Shown: positions 51,038 through 61,897 of the stretch, in pieces
Layout: the number at the start of each line of letters is the position of its first letter
Numbering within the stretch: the first letter of the stretch is position 1
Source: Pseudomonadota bacterium
Lineage (GTDB): Bacteria; Pseudomonadota; Alphaproteobacteria; Rhizobiales; Hyphomicrobiaceae
Length of the DNA: 64,000 nucleotides
Direction of reading: 5' to 3'
Assembly (NCBI GenBank): GCA_023412805.1
Contig: JAEZRM010000028.1
Span: 80,032 to 144,031, forward strand
Notes under the pieces: generated by a model
What the model saw: only the letters and a program-made list of their open reading frames with translations
The model's database searches: none
What the model was told of the DNA's origin: nothing
Translations under genes and position numbers: made by a program

Positions 51038-52288
51038 TCACTCATAACTGCGATCGTCGGCGATGACCTTGCCGTCATTCGGCAACGTGCCGGGCGCGAC
51101 GATCTCGACGGCCGACTTGAGCTTGGTCGCGTGCTGCACGGCCTCGCCGATGCGCGCCGCAAGGGCGGCATCCTCGCCGGGCGCTTCGGCCTTCAGCGTC
51201 ATGACATCCTGCTCGCCCGCGCGCGTGACGACGAGACGGACCCGGCCGATCTCGGGAAAGCGCTTGGCGACTTCCGCCACCTGCTCGGGATGAACGAACA
51301 TGCCCTTGACCTTGGTGGTCTGGTCGGCGCGACCGAGCCAGCCGCGAATGCGCATGTTCGTGCGCCCGCATGGCGAGCGGCCGGGCAACACTGCGGAGAG
51401 ATCACCCGTCGCAAGACGGATCATCGGGTAGTCGCGGTTGAAGGCGGTGACGACCACTTCGCCGACCTCGCCTTCGGGCAAAGGGTCGCCCGTGCCGGGC
51501 CGTACGATCTCGATGATGACGCCTTCATCCACGATCATGCCTTCGACGGCGCCATCGGGACCGGGGCTCTCGTAGGCAATGTTACCGACGTCCGCGATCG
51601 CGTAGGCCTGGAAAACGGCAACGCCGCGACTGGCATAATCCGCACGCAGCGACGGAAAGAGCGCGCCGCCCGAGACGAGCGCGCGTTTGATCGACGAGGC
51701 GTCCTTGCCGGCCTCGGCCGCCTTGTCGAGCAGGATCTTCAGATAGTCGGGCACGCCGACATAGACGGTCGGTTTCAGATGCTGGATCGCTTCGAGCTGC
51801 TGCTCGGTATTTCCGGGGCCAGCGGCAATGACAGTGCAGCCGAGCGCGCGCGCGCCGGCATCGAGAAGCCAGCCCCCGGGTGTGAGATGATAGGCGAAGG
51901 TATTGTGGATGATGTCGCCTTTGCGGACACCCGCTGCGAAGAGCGCGCGCGCCGAGCGCCACCAGTCCGCACCGAGCCCCTCGGGCTCGAAGATTGGGCC
52001 GGGCGACATGAAGATGCGACCGATCGCGGGACCGCTCGAAATGTTGAAACCTCCGAACGGCGGGCGCCCAACCTGAAGACTATGCAGCGCGCCCTTGCGC
52101 AGAAGTGGAAGCTTGGCGAGTGCCTCGCGGCTTGTGAGCGTCGCAGGATCGACACCGGCGAGATGATCTGCCCAGCCAGGTGCCCCCGCCATCGCATTGC
52201 GTACGAGGTCGGGCAGCAGGCCGAATTGCGACTGTGCGCGCGCCTCTGGATCGCGCGTCTCCAGATGATCCAGGAACTCGTTGCTCAC
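51038..52288 (-). CDS. PaaK-like acyl/aryl-CoA ligase (AMP-binding)
   Basis: 416 residues from a GTG preceded by GGGGAGGG; the open frame upstream is unsupported. The domain matches phenylacetate-CoA ligase-type adenylating enzymes. RKGDIIHNTFAYHLTPGGWL and the KRALVSGGALFPSL strand are in the N-terminal lobe. YPMIRLATGDLSAVLPG and GWLGRADQTTKVKGMFVHP form the hinge and C-terminal lobe. It activates a carboxylic acid as an adenylate and transfers it to CoA. The substrate is open. It stands alone. Confidence 0.87.
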   Translation of the reverse strand: MSNEFLDHLETRDPEARAQSQFGLLPDLVRNAMAGAPGWADHLAGVDPATLTSREALAKLPLLRKGALHSLQVGRPPFGGFNISSGPAIGRIFMSPGPIFEPEGLGADWWRSARALFAAGVRKGDIIHNTFAYHLTPGGWLLDAGARALGCTVIAAGPGNTEQQLEAIQHLKPTVYVGVPDYLKILLDKAAEAGKDASSIKRALVSGGALFPSLRADYASRGVAVFQAYAIADVGNIAYESPGPDGAVEGMIVDEGVIIEIVRPGTGDPLPEGEVGEVVVTAFNRDYPMIRLATGDLSAVLPGRSPCGRTNMRIRGWLGRADQTTKVKGMFVHPEQVAEVAKRFPEIGRVRLVVTRAGEQDVMTLKAEAPGEDAALAARIGEAVQHATKLKSAVEIVAPGTLPNDGKVIADDRSYE

Positions 52289-52534
52289 TGTGCCCTCCCC
52301 TTTGACTACGGCAGTTCGGCTGCCGATCTTGGCATTTCCGCCCGGCTCTGGCGACGTCGGCGCAGCAACAACCCGGCGCGCGAAGATGCCCGTAGTCGGT
52401 ACGCGCAGCAACACTTTGGCAACCCTGTCCGCAGAATGCGCTCGGATCCTCTTAAAGAAAGGATTAGTTTCCGTGGCGAAAAGCGAGCGATGCTTTTCAC
52501 ACATTTACACCAGTGAGATTGGCAGGTTTGCGCC

Positions 52535-52783
52535 ATGGATGGAACGATACAGATTGCGTTCGCAGCCGTGACGACGGGCAGCATCATCGGCCCGGGCGGC
52601 GCGAGCATCGCAGCCCACCCGAATACGATGGCTATGACGATGGTGCTGTTGCTTGCGGCGCTGACAATGGCTGGCTTGGCCGGTTGGCGGGCGGCAGGAA
52701 ACCGTACGCGCCACGTGCCGCCGGGTCCCGCCTTGCCGAAGCTGCGTCGCCGCATGAGCGGACCGCGCGATCGCCGCGCCTGA
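52535..52783 (+). CDS. Small predicted membrane protein
   Basis: 82 residues. One hydrophobic helix (about 32-52, MAMTMVLLLAALTMAGLAGW) separates a glycine/alanine-rich N-terminus from a basic Arg/Pro-rich tail (about 55-82). Length and composition resemble genuine small inner-membrane proteins, but no family is recognised and the ribosome site (GGCAGG) is weak. A hairpin terminator begins 33 bases after its stop, which supports a real transcript. Could be spurious. Confidence 0.42.
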   Translation: MDGTIQIAFAAVTTGSIIGPGGASIAAHPNTMAMTMVLLLAALTMAGLAGWRAAGNRTRHVPPGPALPKLRRRMSGPRDRRA

Positions 52784-52815
52784 GCCCGCCGGTCAACAAA
52801 GTTCCACAAAAATTA

Positions 52816-52840
52816 AGCGGCCCGGTAATCCCGGGCCGCT
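52816..52840. terminator. Bidirectional terminator
   Basis: A perfect 10-bp stem AGCGGCCCGG/CCGGGCCGCT with loop TAATC. On the minus strand it is followed by TTAATTTTTG, so it terminates the small exported-protein gene. On the plus strand GAGTTT follows. Confidence 0.8.
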
Positions 52841-52872
52841 GAGTTTATGAGGGTGTCCTTCGGTCAGGACGA

Positions 52873-53109
52873 TTAAGGCGTCGCGACCGTGATGTCCGGG
52901 AACACGTCCTCGATGTGCGGAACCGCGTCGCGGAACTGATCGCCGCTGATCACGTCGGAGCGGGGAAGTGCCTCACGGAACTGGTCACCGCTCACGACCT
53001 CGGAGCGCGGCAGCGCCAAGCTCGGGTCCCTGAATGGATCATATGTCTGGGCGTTCGCGGCACCGGCCAGAACGCCAACTGCGACAAGAGTGCTCAGGAT
53101 CGTCTTCAT
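52873..53109 (-). CDS. Small exported protein with two tandem 15-residue repeats
   Basis: 78 residues from the ATG with GGAG seven bases upstream; a second ATG six codons earlier is less likely. A signal peptide (MKTILSTLVAVGVLAGAANA) is followed by a linker. ALPRSEVVSGDQFRE is then repeated as ALPRSDVISGDQFRD with conservative changes. The C-terminus is acidic and hydrophobic (EDVFPDITVATP). The repeat is acidic-basic alternating and cysteine-free. Family unknown. A strong terminator follows. Confidence 0.65.
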   Translation of the reverse strand: MKTILSTLVAVGVLAGAANAQTYDPFRDPSLALPRSEVVSGDQFREALPRSDVISGDQFRDAVPHIEDVFPDITVATP

Positions 53110-53331
53110 AGCTTTTCTCCGTTTCATCCCCGGGTTTGGCTGGGGGAATTCTGCCTCGAGTGGTTTCTCATTGCCCCCGTGGCTCTGAGCCCAGAGGCCA
53201 GTGCAACCGTCATTGCGGTGTCACTGAAGCCGTATATGGGGCCCGGCCATTTCGCGCCTAGGGGGCCTCACGCGTGCGTGAATCGAGTTGAGGCGGCGCG
53301 ATTGAGCGCGTGAAAGTTGGTGATCGGGCAA

Positions 53332-53379
53332 TTGACGCCGAGGCCCCGCGGGCGCTGAATATGGATTAAGAACAATCCA
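53332..53379 (+). promoter_or_regulatory. Candidate promoter and operator of the dehydratase operon
   Basis: TTGACG (53332-53337) and TGAATA (53356-53361) are spaced by 18 bases. The inverted repeat TGGATT-6-AATCCA (53362-53379) overlaps the expected start region, a typical repressor position. Confidence 0.4.
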
Positions 53380-53400
53380 AATCTCGAGGGAGAGCCCGTG

Positions 53401-54945
53401 ATGCAGGATCAACCAAGCGCCCAGCCCAAGGCCGAGCCGAGAAGCCTGCGTCTTCACGCGAGCGACAACGTGATCGTGGCTGTCGACCAGATCCCGCAAG
53501 GTGCTCGCGCGCAGGGTATTGTCGCCACGGGGCGCGTGCCACGCGGTCACAAGATGGCGACGGTGCCGATCGAGAAGGGCGCGCCTGTCCTGAAGTTCGG
53601 CCAGATCATCGGCTTTGCGACCGAAACGATCTTGCCGGGGACGCATATCCACACGCACAACTGCGCGTTCGGCGAGTTCGACCGCGATTATGCTTTTGCG
53701 AAGGACGCGAAGCAGGAGCCGCTTCTTCCTGTCGAGGCGCGCGCGACATTCGAGGGCTACAGGCGCGCCAACGGCCGGGCCGGTACGCGCAACTACATCG
53801 GCGTACTCACCAGCGTTAACTGTTCCGCGAGCGTCGCCCGCTTCATGGCGCGCGAAATTGAACAGTCGGGCATCCTCGACCAGTACCCAAATATCGACGG
53901 CATCATTCCGCTCGTTCACGGCACGGGATGCGCACTCGACCTCAAGGGCGAGGGTTACGAGGTCTTGAAACGCACGCAGTGGGGCTATGCCGCGAACCCG
54001 AACATGGGTGGCGTGGTGATGGTCGGCCTCGGCTGTGAAGGATTCCAGATCAAGGCCTTCATGGAGCAGACGGGCATCAAGGAAAGCGACACCTTCCGCA
54101 CGTTTACCATTCAGGAGGTCGGCGGCACGAAGAAGACCGTTGTGGCAGGCGTCGAGGCCATCAAGGAAATGCTGCCAAGGGTGAATACCGCACGCCGCGA
54201 GACCATTCCCGCATCCGAGTTGACACTCGCGCTGCAATGCGGCGGCTCGGATGGCTACTCGGGCATCACGGCGAATGTCGCGCTCGGGGCCGCCGTCGAC
54301 AAGCTCGTCGAGCATGGCGGCACGGCGGTGCTTTCGGAAACGCCCGAAATATATGGTGCGGAGCATCTGCTGACGCGGCGCGCCGCGACGCGCGAAGTCG
54401 GCGAGAAGCTCGTCGACATCATCAAGTGGTGGCAGGACTACTGCGCGAAGAACGATGGATCGATGGACAACAATCCATCGCCCGGCAACAAGGCCGGCGG
54501 CCTGACGACCATCCTCGAGAAGTCGCTCGGCGCCGCAGCCAAGGGCGGCACGCGCACGATGACGGCCGTCTATCGCTATGCCGAACCTGTGACCGCCAAG
54601 GGCTTCGTCTACATGGACACCCCCGGCTATGATCCCGTCGCGGCGACGGGCCAGGTTGCGGGCGGCTGCAATGTGCTCTGCTTCACTACGGGGCGCGGCT
54701 CGGCCTATGGCTGCAAGCCGACACCGTCGATCAAGCTCGCGACGAATACGGCGATCTATCAGCAGATGCTCGACGATATGGATATCAACTGCGGTGATAT
54801 CCTCGATGGCGTGTCCATCGAGGCCAAGGGCGAAGAAATCTTCCGGCACGTGCTGCGGATCGCTTCCGGCGAAAAGTCGAAGTCGGAGCAGCTCGGCTAT
54901 GGTGATGCCGAATTCGTGCCCTGGGTTCTGGGCGCGACCATGTGA
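53401..54945 (+). CDS. UxaA/GarD-family sugar-acid dehydratase
   Basis: 514 residues; a GTG one codon upstream is an alternative. The N-terminal SAF domain (about 15-105) contains PRGHKMATVPIEKG and THIHTHNCAFGEF with the metal-binding histidines. The D-galactarate dehydratase/altronate hydrolase C-terminal domain (about 120-510) has ANGRAGTRNYIGVLTSVNCS, GTGCALDL and LALQCGGSDGYSGITAN. The length fits altronate dehydratases. It removes water from a sugar acid, but the exact substrate is not evident. GAGGGAG precedes it, and the next gene is partly overlapping. Confidence 0.85.
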   Translation: MQDQPSAQPKAEPRSLRLHASDNVIVAVDQIPQGARAQGIVATGRVPRGHKMATVPIEKGAPVLKFGQIIGFATETILPGTHIHTHNCAFGEFDRDYAFAKDAKQEPLLPVEARATFEGYRRANGRAGTRNYIGVLTSVNCSASVARFMAREIEQSGILDQYPNIDGIIPLVHGTGCALDLKGEGYEVLKRTQWGYAANPNMGGVVMVGLGCEGFQIKAFMEQTGIKESDTFRTFTIQEVGGTKKTVVAGVEAIKEMLPRVNTARRETIPASELTLALQCGGSDGYSGITANVALGAAVDKLVEHGGTAVLSETPEIYGAEHLLTRRAATREVGEKLVDIIKWWQDYCAKNDGSMDNNPSPGNKAGGLTTILEKSLGAAAKGGTRTMTAVYRYAEPVTAKGFVYMDTPGYDPVAATGQVAGGCNVLCFTTGRGSAYGCKPTPSIKLATNTAIYQQMLDDMDINCGDILDGVSIEAKGEEIFRHVLRIASGEKSKSEQLGYGDAEFVPWVLGATM

Positions 54946-54980
54946 GGATGCGACGTGCGCCGCGCCATGAGAAACACGAG

Positions 54981-56627
54981 ATGAAGTTCGAGCAGGTTCC
55001 GCTGTCCTCGGCAGCCGGCGCTATTCTCGCCCACTCGATCCCGACGCCATCGGGCGCGATCAAGAAAGGGCGCGTGCTCAATGCCGATGACATCGAGCGC
55101 CTTGCTGCGACGGGCGTCGAGGTCGTGACGGCAGCGCTGCTCGAAGCCGGTGATGTCGGCGAGGATGCGGCTGCGGCACGCGTGGCCGCCGCACTCTGCG
55201 GCAGTGCGATGCATGTCGCGGAGCCGTTCACGGGGCGCGCGAACCTCTATGCCGATGCGGGCGGTCTCATCGAGATCGATGCGGCGCGCCTCGGGTATCT
55301 CAACAGTCTCGACGAGGGCCTGACTGTCGCCACCGTTCCAGCCTTCGAACGTGTGACGCGCGGGCAGATGCTGGCGACGGTGAAGGTGATCACGTTCGCG
55401 CTTCCGGAAGCTGTGGTGCGTGCGGCGGAGGCCGTTGCGCGCGAGGCTGGCGGCCTCATGCACGTGCGCGCCTTCCGCGCGGCCGAGGTCGGCCTCGTGC
55501 TGACGCAGCTCCCCGGCACGCGCAAAAATCTCATCGACAAGCGCCGTCGCGCCATTGCGCAGCGCCTTGACGCGCTCGGGAGTGCGATCGGCGCGAGCGA
55601 GGTGGTGGCGCACGAGACCAAGGCCGTCGCCGATGCCATCGCGCGCATGGCCGCAGCAGGCCATGACCCGATCATCGTCTTCGCTGCGTCCGCAATTGTC
55701 GATCGCCAGGATGTTATTCCGGCGGGTCTTGTCGAGGCGGGCGGCGAAATCGAGCGCCTCGGGATGCCGGTCGATCCGGGCAATCTCATGCTGCTCGGCC
55801 GCTTCGGCAAGGCCGACGTGATCGGAGCGCCGAGTTGCGCCGCTTCCCCGAAGATCAACGGCTTCGACTGGGTGCTCGAGCGTCGCCTCGCGGGCATCGC
55901 TGTTACATCAGCCGATGTGGCTTCCATGGGCCTCGGTGGTCTCCTCAAGGAGATCGCCACGCGACCGCAGCCGCGCGAGATACCACCTGACGACGATGCC
56001 GTGGAGGAAAGCATGGATGCCGTTCGCCGCGCGCCGCGTATTGCGAGCATCGTGCTCGCAGGAGGACGTTCAACGCGCTACGGCCACCGCAACAAGCTTC
56101 TCGAGATGCTCGATGGCACGCCGCTGGTCGTGCGCGCGGTCAAGGCGGCGCTCGCGAGCCGTGCCCGCCCGGTGATCGTTGTGACAGGGCATGAGGCCGA
56201 TGCCGTCGCGAAGGCGCTCGCGGGCCTCGATGTTCACATTGTGCACAATCCGGATTTCGCCGAGGGCCTGAGCACTTCGCTCAAGACCGGCATTGCCGCG
56301 CTGCCCGAAGACGTCGACGGCGCGATCGTCAGTCTCGGCGACATGCCGCGCATCGACGCACGCCATCTCGATCGCCTGATCTCTGCGTTCTCGCCGAAGG
56401 AAGGGCGCGGCATCGTCGTGCCGGTTCATCTCGGCAAGCGTGGCAATCCCGTGCTGTTCGCGCGCGCCTACTTCCCCGAGCTGCTTGCTATCGAAGGCGA
56501 TACCGGCGCCCGCCACATCATTGCGGCGAGTGCGAGCGAAGTGGCGGAAGTCGACCTCGGCACGGATGCCATCTTCCTCGATATCGACACGCCCGAAGCC
56601 CTCGACCGGGCGAAGGAAAAGCAATAA
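54981..56627 (+). CDS. Molybdopterin-binding domain/MobA-like nucleotidyltransferase fusion
   Basis: 548 residues from this ATG; GTG or ATG codons at 54942 and 54948, overlapping the previous stop, are alternatives. Residues about 1-150 resemble a MoeA-like N-terminal region (ILAHSIPTPSGAIKKGRVL). Residues about 160-325 form a MoCF-type molybdopterin-binding domain (HETKAVADAIARM, IVFAASAIVDRQDVIPAG). Residues about 355-545 are a MobA/MocA NTP-transferase domain with ASIVLAGGRSTRYGHRNKL and VVTGHEADAV. This fusion is known in proteobacteria as a Mo-cofactor cytidylyl/guanylyltransferase-like protein. Confidence 0.85.
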   Translation: MKFEQVPLSSAAGAILAHSIPTPSGAIKKGRVLNADDIERLAATGVEVVTAALLEAGDVGEDAAAARVAAALCGSAMHVAEPFTGRANLYADAGGLIEIDAARLGYLNSLDEGLTVATVPAFERVTRGQMLATVKVITFALPEAVVRAAEAVAREAGGLMHVRAFRAAEVGLVLTQLPGTRKNLIDKRRRAIAQRLDALGSAIGASEVVAHETKAVADAIARMAAAGHDPIIVFAASAIVDRQDVIPAGLVEAGGEIERLGMPVDPGNLMLLGRFGKADVIGAPSCAASPKINGFDWVLERRLAGIAVTSADVASMGLGGLLKEIATRPQPREIPPDDDAVEESMDAVRRAPRIASIVLAGGRSTRYGHRNKLLEMLDGTPLVVRAVKAALASRARPVIVVTGHEADAVAKALAGLDVHIVHNPDFAEGLSTSLKTGIAALPEDVDGAIVSLGDMPRIDARHLDRLISAFSPKEGRGIVVPVHLGKRGNPVLFARAYFPELLAIEGDTGARHIIAASASEVAEVDLGTDAIFLDIDTPEALDRAKEKQ

Positions 56628-56725
56628 AGGCGGGTGGGTTCGGGAGGCTGTCCCTGCCGATAGAGTGCGAGGTCATGCCGGAGGCATGCCAGAGGCAAGC
56701 GTCTCGCTCGCGCCTGCGGCGCGAC

Positions 56726-56787
56726 GGGGCTTCGCCCCTGGCCCCAACCGGGGAGACCCCGGACCCCCCTTCGGTTTTTTGATTTTT
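56726..56787 (+). repeat. GC-rich terminator-like repeat, copy 2
   Basis: Hairpins GGGGC-TTC-GCCCC (56726-56738) and CCGGGG-AGA-CCCCGG (56748-56762) are followed by ACCCCCCTTCGG, TTTTTT and GATTTTT. The order and loops match copy 1 at 33776-33826 read on the minus strand. It ends the MobA-fusion transcript in a 291-base gap before dnaG. Confidence 0.75.
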
Positions 56788-56918
56788 GCCGCAAATCGCG
56801 CGCCCGATCTCCTTGGGCGGCCTGTGGAAAGCGTGGGCGGAAGTATGGGCGTGGGGCCCCTTGCACGGTCGCTCCGGGCGAATCACCTATCCTGCGCGCG
56901 AAACAACCCTGGGCCCGC

Positions 56919-58874
56919 ATGCGCTTTCCGTCGCACATTCTGGACGATATCCGGTCCCGGCTGCCGGTCAGCTCGGTCGTGGGGCGGCGCGTGGCGCTCA
57001 AGAAGGCGGGGCGCGAGTGGAAAGGGCTGTCGCCTTTCAAGACCGAGCGCACACCCTCGTTCACCGTCAACGATCAGAAGGGCTTCTACAAGTGCTTCGC
57101 CTCGGGCGAGTACGGCGACATCTTCACGTTCGTGATGAAGACCGAGGGCTTGTCCTTCACCGAGGCCGTTGAACGATTGGCGGCCGATGCCGGCGTCATA
57201 CTGCCGAAGCCCGAGCCGCGCAGCCGGCAGGCCATCGAGGAAGTCGATACGCGGGCGCGGCTGATGGCGCTCGTCGAGGCTTCGGCGCGGTTCTTCGAGG
57301 CGCAGCTCACGTCGTCGCCGGGCGTAGAGGCGCGGCGTTATCTGGAACGCCGGGGCGTAACGCGTGAGACGATCGCCCGTTTTCGCATGGGCTTTGCGCC
57401 GGCCGGCCGCGAAATTCTGAAGTCGCATCTCGCCAAGGAGGGCTTCTCGGTCAAGGAAATGGCCGAGGCGGGCATGGTCATTTCTGGTGACGATATTGCC
57501 GTGCCCTATGACCGCTTCCGCAATCGCGTGATGTTTCCGATCGAGGATCTCAAGGGCCGCGTGATCGCTTTCGGTGGCCGCGCGCTCGATCCGGATGCGC
57601 CAGCCAAATACCTGAACTCGCCGGAGACGCCACTCTTTCATAAGGGCAATCAGCTCTACAACATTCACCGCGCGCGGCCGGCGGCCTTCGAGACGTCCCG
57701 GATCGTGGTCGTCGAGGGCTATATGGACGTGGTGGCGCTCGATCAGGCGGGTTTCCAGGCGGCGGTAGCCCCGCTCGGCACGGCGCTCACCGAGGCGCAG
57801 GTGCAACTCCTTTGGCGGATCGTGTCCGAGCCGACGCTGTGCTTCGACGGCGACAGCGCCGGCCAGCGAGCCGCCTACCGCGCCGTGGATACGATCCTGC
57901 CGCAGTTGAAGCCCGGCTTCAGCGCCCGCTTTGCTTTTCTGACCGATGGGCAGGATCCCGATGATCTCGTCCGCCAGCAGGGAGCGGCAGCCTTCGAGGC
58001 GATACTCACACGCACGAAGGCGCTGTTCGACGTGATGTGGGAGCGCGAGCTTGCCACGCAGCCGGTCAGCACGCCCGAGCAGCGCGCCGCGTTCGAGCAG
58101 AAGATGAAAGCCCTGGTCGGCCGGATCGGCGATCAGAGCGTCCGCGGGCACTACGAGCAGGAAGTGCGTCAGACGCTTTTCAGCCTCAACAGGGCCGTGC
58201 TGCGGGAACTCGGTGGAGGCGGCCGAAGTGGTGGCCCGCAGCGTACGGGTGGCCGCCAGAACAACGTTCAGATGGATTGGCGTGTGCGCGAGCGTGCGCG
58301 CCTCGCTCAGAAGGGGCGTCCGACCGCGACAGCCGCTCCTGTCCCGAGTAGTGGTCTCGCCGCCCGTCTTGCGGCGCTTCCGGTACGGGAAGCCTTGATT
58401 CTCAAGGCCCTCGTTAACCATCCATGGCTTATTGAGGAGCACGCGGAACAGATTGCGACGCTGGAGTTCACCACTCCAGCGCTGGTGGAACTAAAAGCCG
58501 CAATATTGGCGGCTCTGGCGGAGGAAATTCCTCTTGACAGCGTAGGCCTACACAACCATTTGTCCGGAACTGGCTTGTCCCACGTCGTTGCCCTCGTCGA
58601 GCGTGCGATCACGCATAAAGGCGACAGGTTCGCCGAACCAGAGGCCGACAAGGAAGCCGTCGAAACCGGTTGGTGTCACGCCGTCGCCCTGCACGAAAGG
58701 CAGGTAGGGTTACGGCGGGATTTGGTTGTGGCCGAGCAAAGGTGGCTTGAAGAGCAGAGCGAGGACGCTTTCCAGCGCCTCTGCGAAATCAAGGCCCGGC
58801 AGAACCAGGTCGATGACGGCGAGACGGAAAGGACAGAGCGCACAGCATTGCCATCGGGTCGGGTGCAGCCGTGA
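56919..58874 (+). CDS. dnaG: DNA primase, form lacking most zinc ligands
   Basis: 651 residues. The N-terminal domain aligns with the CHC2 zinc domain, but E. coli CCPFH reads LSPFK here and HCFGCG reads KCFASG, so only one ligand Cys remains. The Toprim core (about 255-350) contains IVVVEGYMDVVALDQAG and LCFDGDSAGQRAA with its acidic metal residues. The C-terminal helicase-binding domain (about 455-640) is divergent. It makes RNA primers for replication. It precedes rpoD, the classic macromolecular synthesis order, with rpsU absent. Confidence 0.95.
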   Translation: MRFPSHILDDIRSRLPVSSVVGRRVALKKAGREWKGLSPFKTERTPSFTVNDQKGFYKCFASGEYGDIFTFVMKTEGLSFTEAVERLAADAGVILPKPEPRSRQAIEEVDTRARLMALVEASARFFEAQLTSSPGVEARRYLERRGVTRETIARFRMGFAPAGREILKSHLAKEGFSVKEMAEAGMVISGDDIAVPYDRFRNRVMFPIEDLKGRVIAFGGRALDPDAPAKYLNSPETPLFHKGNQLYNIHRARPAAFETSRIVVVEGYMDVVALDQAGFQAAVAPLGTALTEAQVQLLWRIVSEPTLCFDGDSAGQRAAYRAVDTILPQLKPGFSARFAFLTDGQDPDDLVRQQGAAAFEAILTRTKALFDVMWERELATQPVSTPEQRAAFEQKMKALVGRIGDQSVRGHYEQEVRQTLFSLNRAVLRELGGGGRSGGPQRTGGRQNNVQMDWRVRERARLAQKGRPTATAAPVPSSGLAARLAALPVREALILKALVNHPWLIEEHAEQIATLEFTTPALVELKAAILAALAEEIPLDSVGLHNHLSGTGLSHVVALVERAITHKGDRFAEPEADKEAVETGWCHAVALHERQVGLRRDLVVAEQRWLEEQSEDAFQRLCEIKARQNQVDDGETERTERTALPSGRVQP

Positions 58875-58905
58875 CGGGTGTGGCTTGGATCATGCCGCAG
58901 TCACG

Positions 58906-58958
58906 GGGCCGTAAAGTGGCATCGGATGTGCGTGGGGGAACAGCATTGGGCCGTAAAG
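58906..58958. promoter_or_regulatory. Direct repeat in the rpoD upstream region
   Basis: GGGCCGTAAAG occurs at 58906-58916 and again at 58948-58958, 42 bases apart, both followed within ten bases by a CGGATG/CCGATG segment. The 218-base gap between dnaG and rpoD should contain an rpoD promoter. Function of the repeat is unknown. Confidence 0.35.
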
Positions 58959-59092
58959 CCATGCCGATGCGTATCGAGGTCGCGGGTGCCGCTCGCCCGC
59001 TTCGCTTTGCGCGTGGTGCTGCTGCGGTCGGTTCGAACAACACAGGTCGGATGCCCGAGCAGGCAGACATTTCATCAAGGTGAGATCACCAT

Positions 59093-61093
<2,001 letters not shown>

Positions 61094-61121
61094 TCGACGG
61101 ATTCAACGACAGCAAGTGAAC

Positions 61122-61150
61122 AAAGCCCTGGTTTTCCGGGGCTTTTTCAT
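61122..61150 (+). terminator. Terminator of rpoD
   Basis: Stem AAAGCCCTGG/CCGGGGCTTT (one T-G wobble) with a 4-base loop is followed by TTCATTTT, 28 bases after the rpoD stop. Confidence 0.8.
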
Positions 61151-61244
61151 TTTCGGATGCGCGCTGCGTCAATGTCCGCCCGGAACGAAGCGCTTTCCCC
61201 GATCATTCCCAATGCAGAGACATTTCCAACCACGGAGTACATCC

Positions 61245-61808
61245 ATGCCAGGAAAGCTGGACGGCAAACGCATTCTCATACTCGCCACGAACGGCTTCGA
61301 GCAGTCCGAGCTCGAAGTGCCGCGCGACAAGCTCAAAGAGGCCGGTGCCAAGGTCGACGTCGTGTCGCCTGAGAAGGGCGAAATCAAGGGCTGGGACAAG
61401 AAGGACTGGGGGCGCGCTGTGAAGGTCGACAGGGCGCTCTCCGAGGCCAAGGCCGACGACTACGACGCCATCGTGCTTCCCGGCGGCCAGATCAATCCGG
61501 ATATCTTGCGCGCGGAGCCCGACGCCGTGAAGCTGGTCAAGGACTTCTACAGCGCGGGCAAGCCCGTCGCCGCGATCTGTCATGGCCCCTGGCTGCTGGT
61601 CGAAGCCGGTGTCGCGAAGGGCCTCAAGATGACGTCCTACAAGTCGATCAAGACGGACGTCGTCAATGCGGGTGCCCAATGGGAGGACGCAGCAGTGGTT
61701 ACCGATAAAGGCGTGGTGACCTCGCGCAATCCCGGCGATCTCGAGCCGTTCTGCGCGAAGATCATCGAGGAAGTTCGCGAAGGTAAACACCAGCGCCGCG
61801 CGGCGTAG
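61245..61808 (+). CDS. DJ-1/PfpI-family protein
   Basis: 187 residues from the ATG that follows CGGAG; the open frame upstream includes the rpoD terminator. ILILATNGFEQSELEVPRD is the N-terminal strand with the conserved Glu. AICHGPWLLVEAGVAKGL carries the nucleophilic Cys at the elbow followed by His. Members include YhbO/PfpI glyoxalase-deglycase-type stress proteins and Hsp31 relatives. A strong terminator closes the gene. Confidence 0.92.
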   Translation: MPGKLDGKRILILATNGFEQSELEVPRDKLKEAGAKVDVVSPEKGEIKGWDKKDWGRAVKVDRALSEAKADDYDAIVLPGGQINPDILRAEPDAVKLVKDFYSAGKPVAAICHGPWLLVEAGVAKGLKMTSYKSIKTDVVNAGAQWEDAAVVTDKGVVTSRNPGDLEPFCAKIIEEVREGKHQRRAA

Positions 61809-61839
61809 CGCTGGAACCAGCCGACAATTGACACGTTTC

Positions 61840-61873
61840 TGCCCGGGCGCCACAACATCTCCCGGGCATTTTT
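61840..61873 (+). terminator. Terminator of the PfpI gene
   Basis: A perfect 8-bp stem TGCCCGGG/CCCGGGCA with a 13-base loop is followed by TTTTT. Confidence 0.85.
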
Positions 61874-61897
61874 GCATTCTTATGGCGGAGCGCGCGC

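Noticed and set aside
53221..54849. A 542-codon minus-strand frame opposite the UxaA-type dehydratase
   Set aside because: Antisense to a well-conserved protein and without its own motifs. A similar frame opposite dnaG (56883-58442) was rejected for the same reason.
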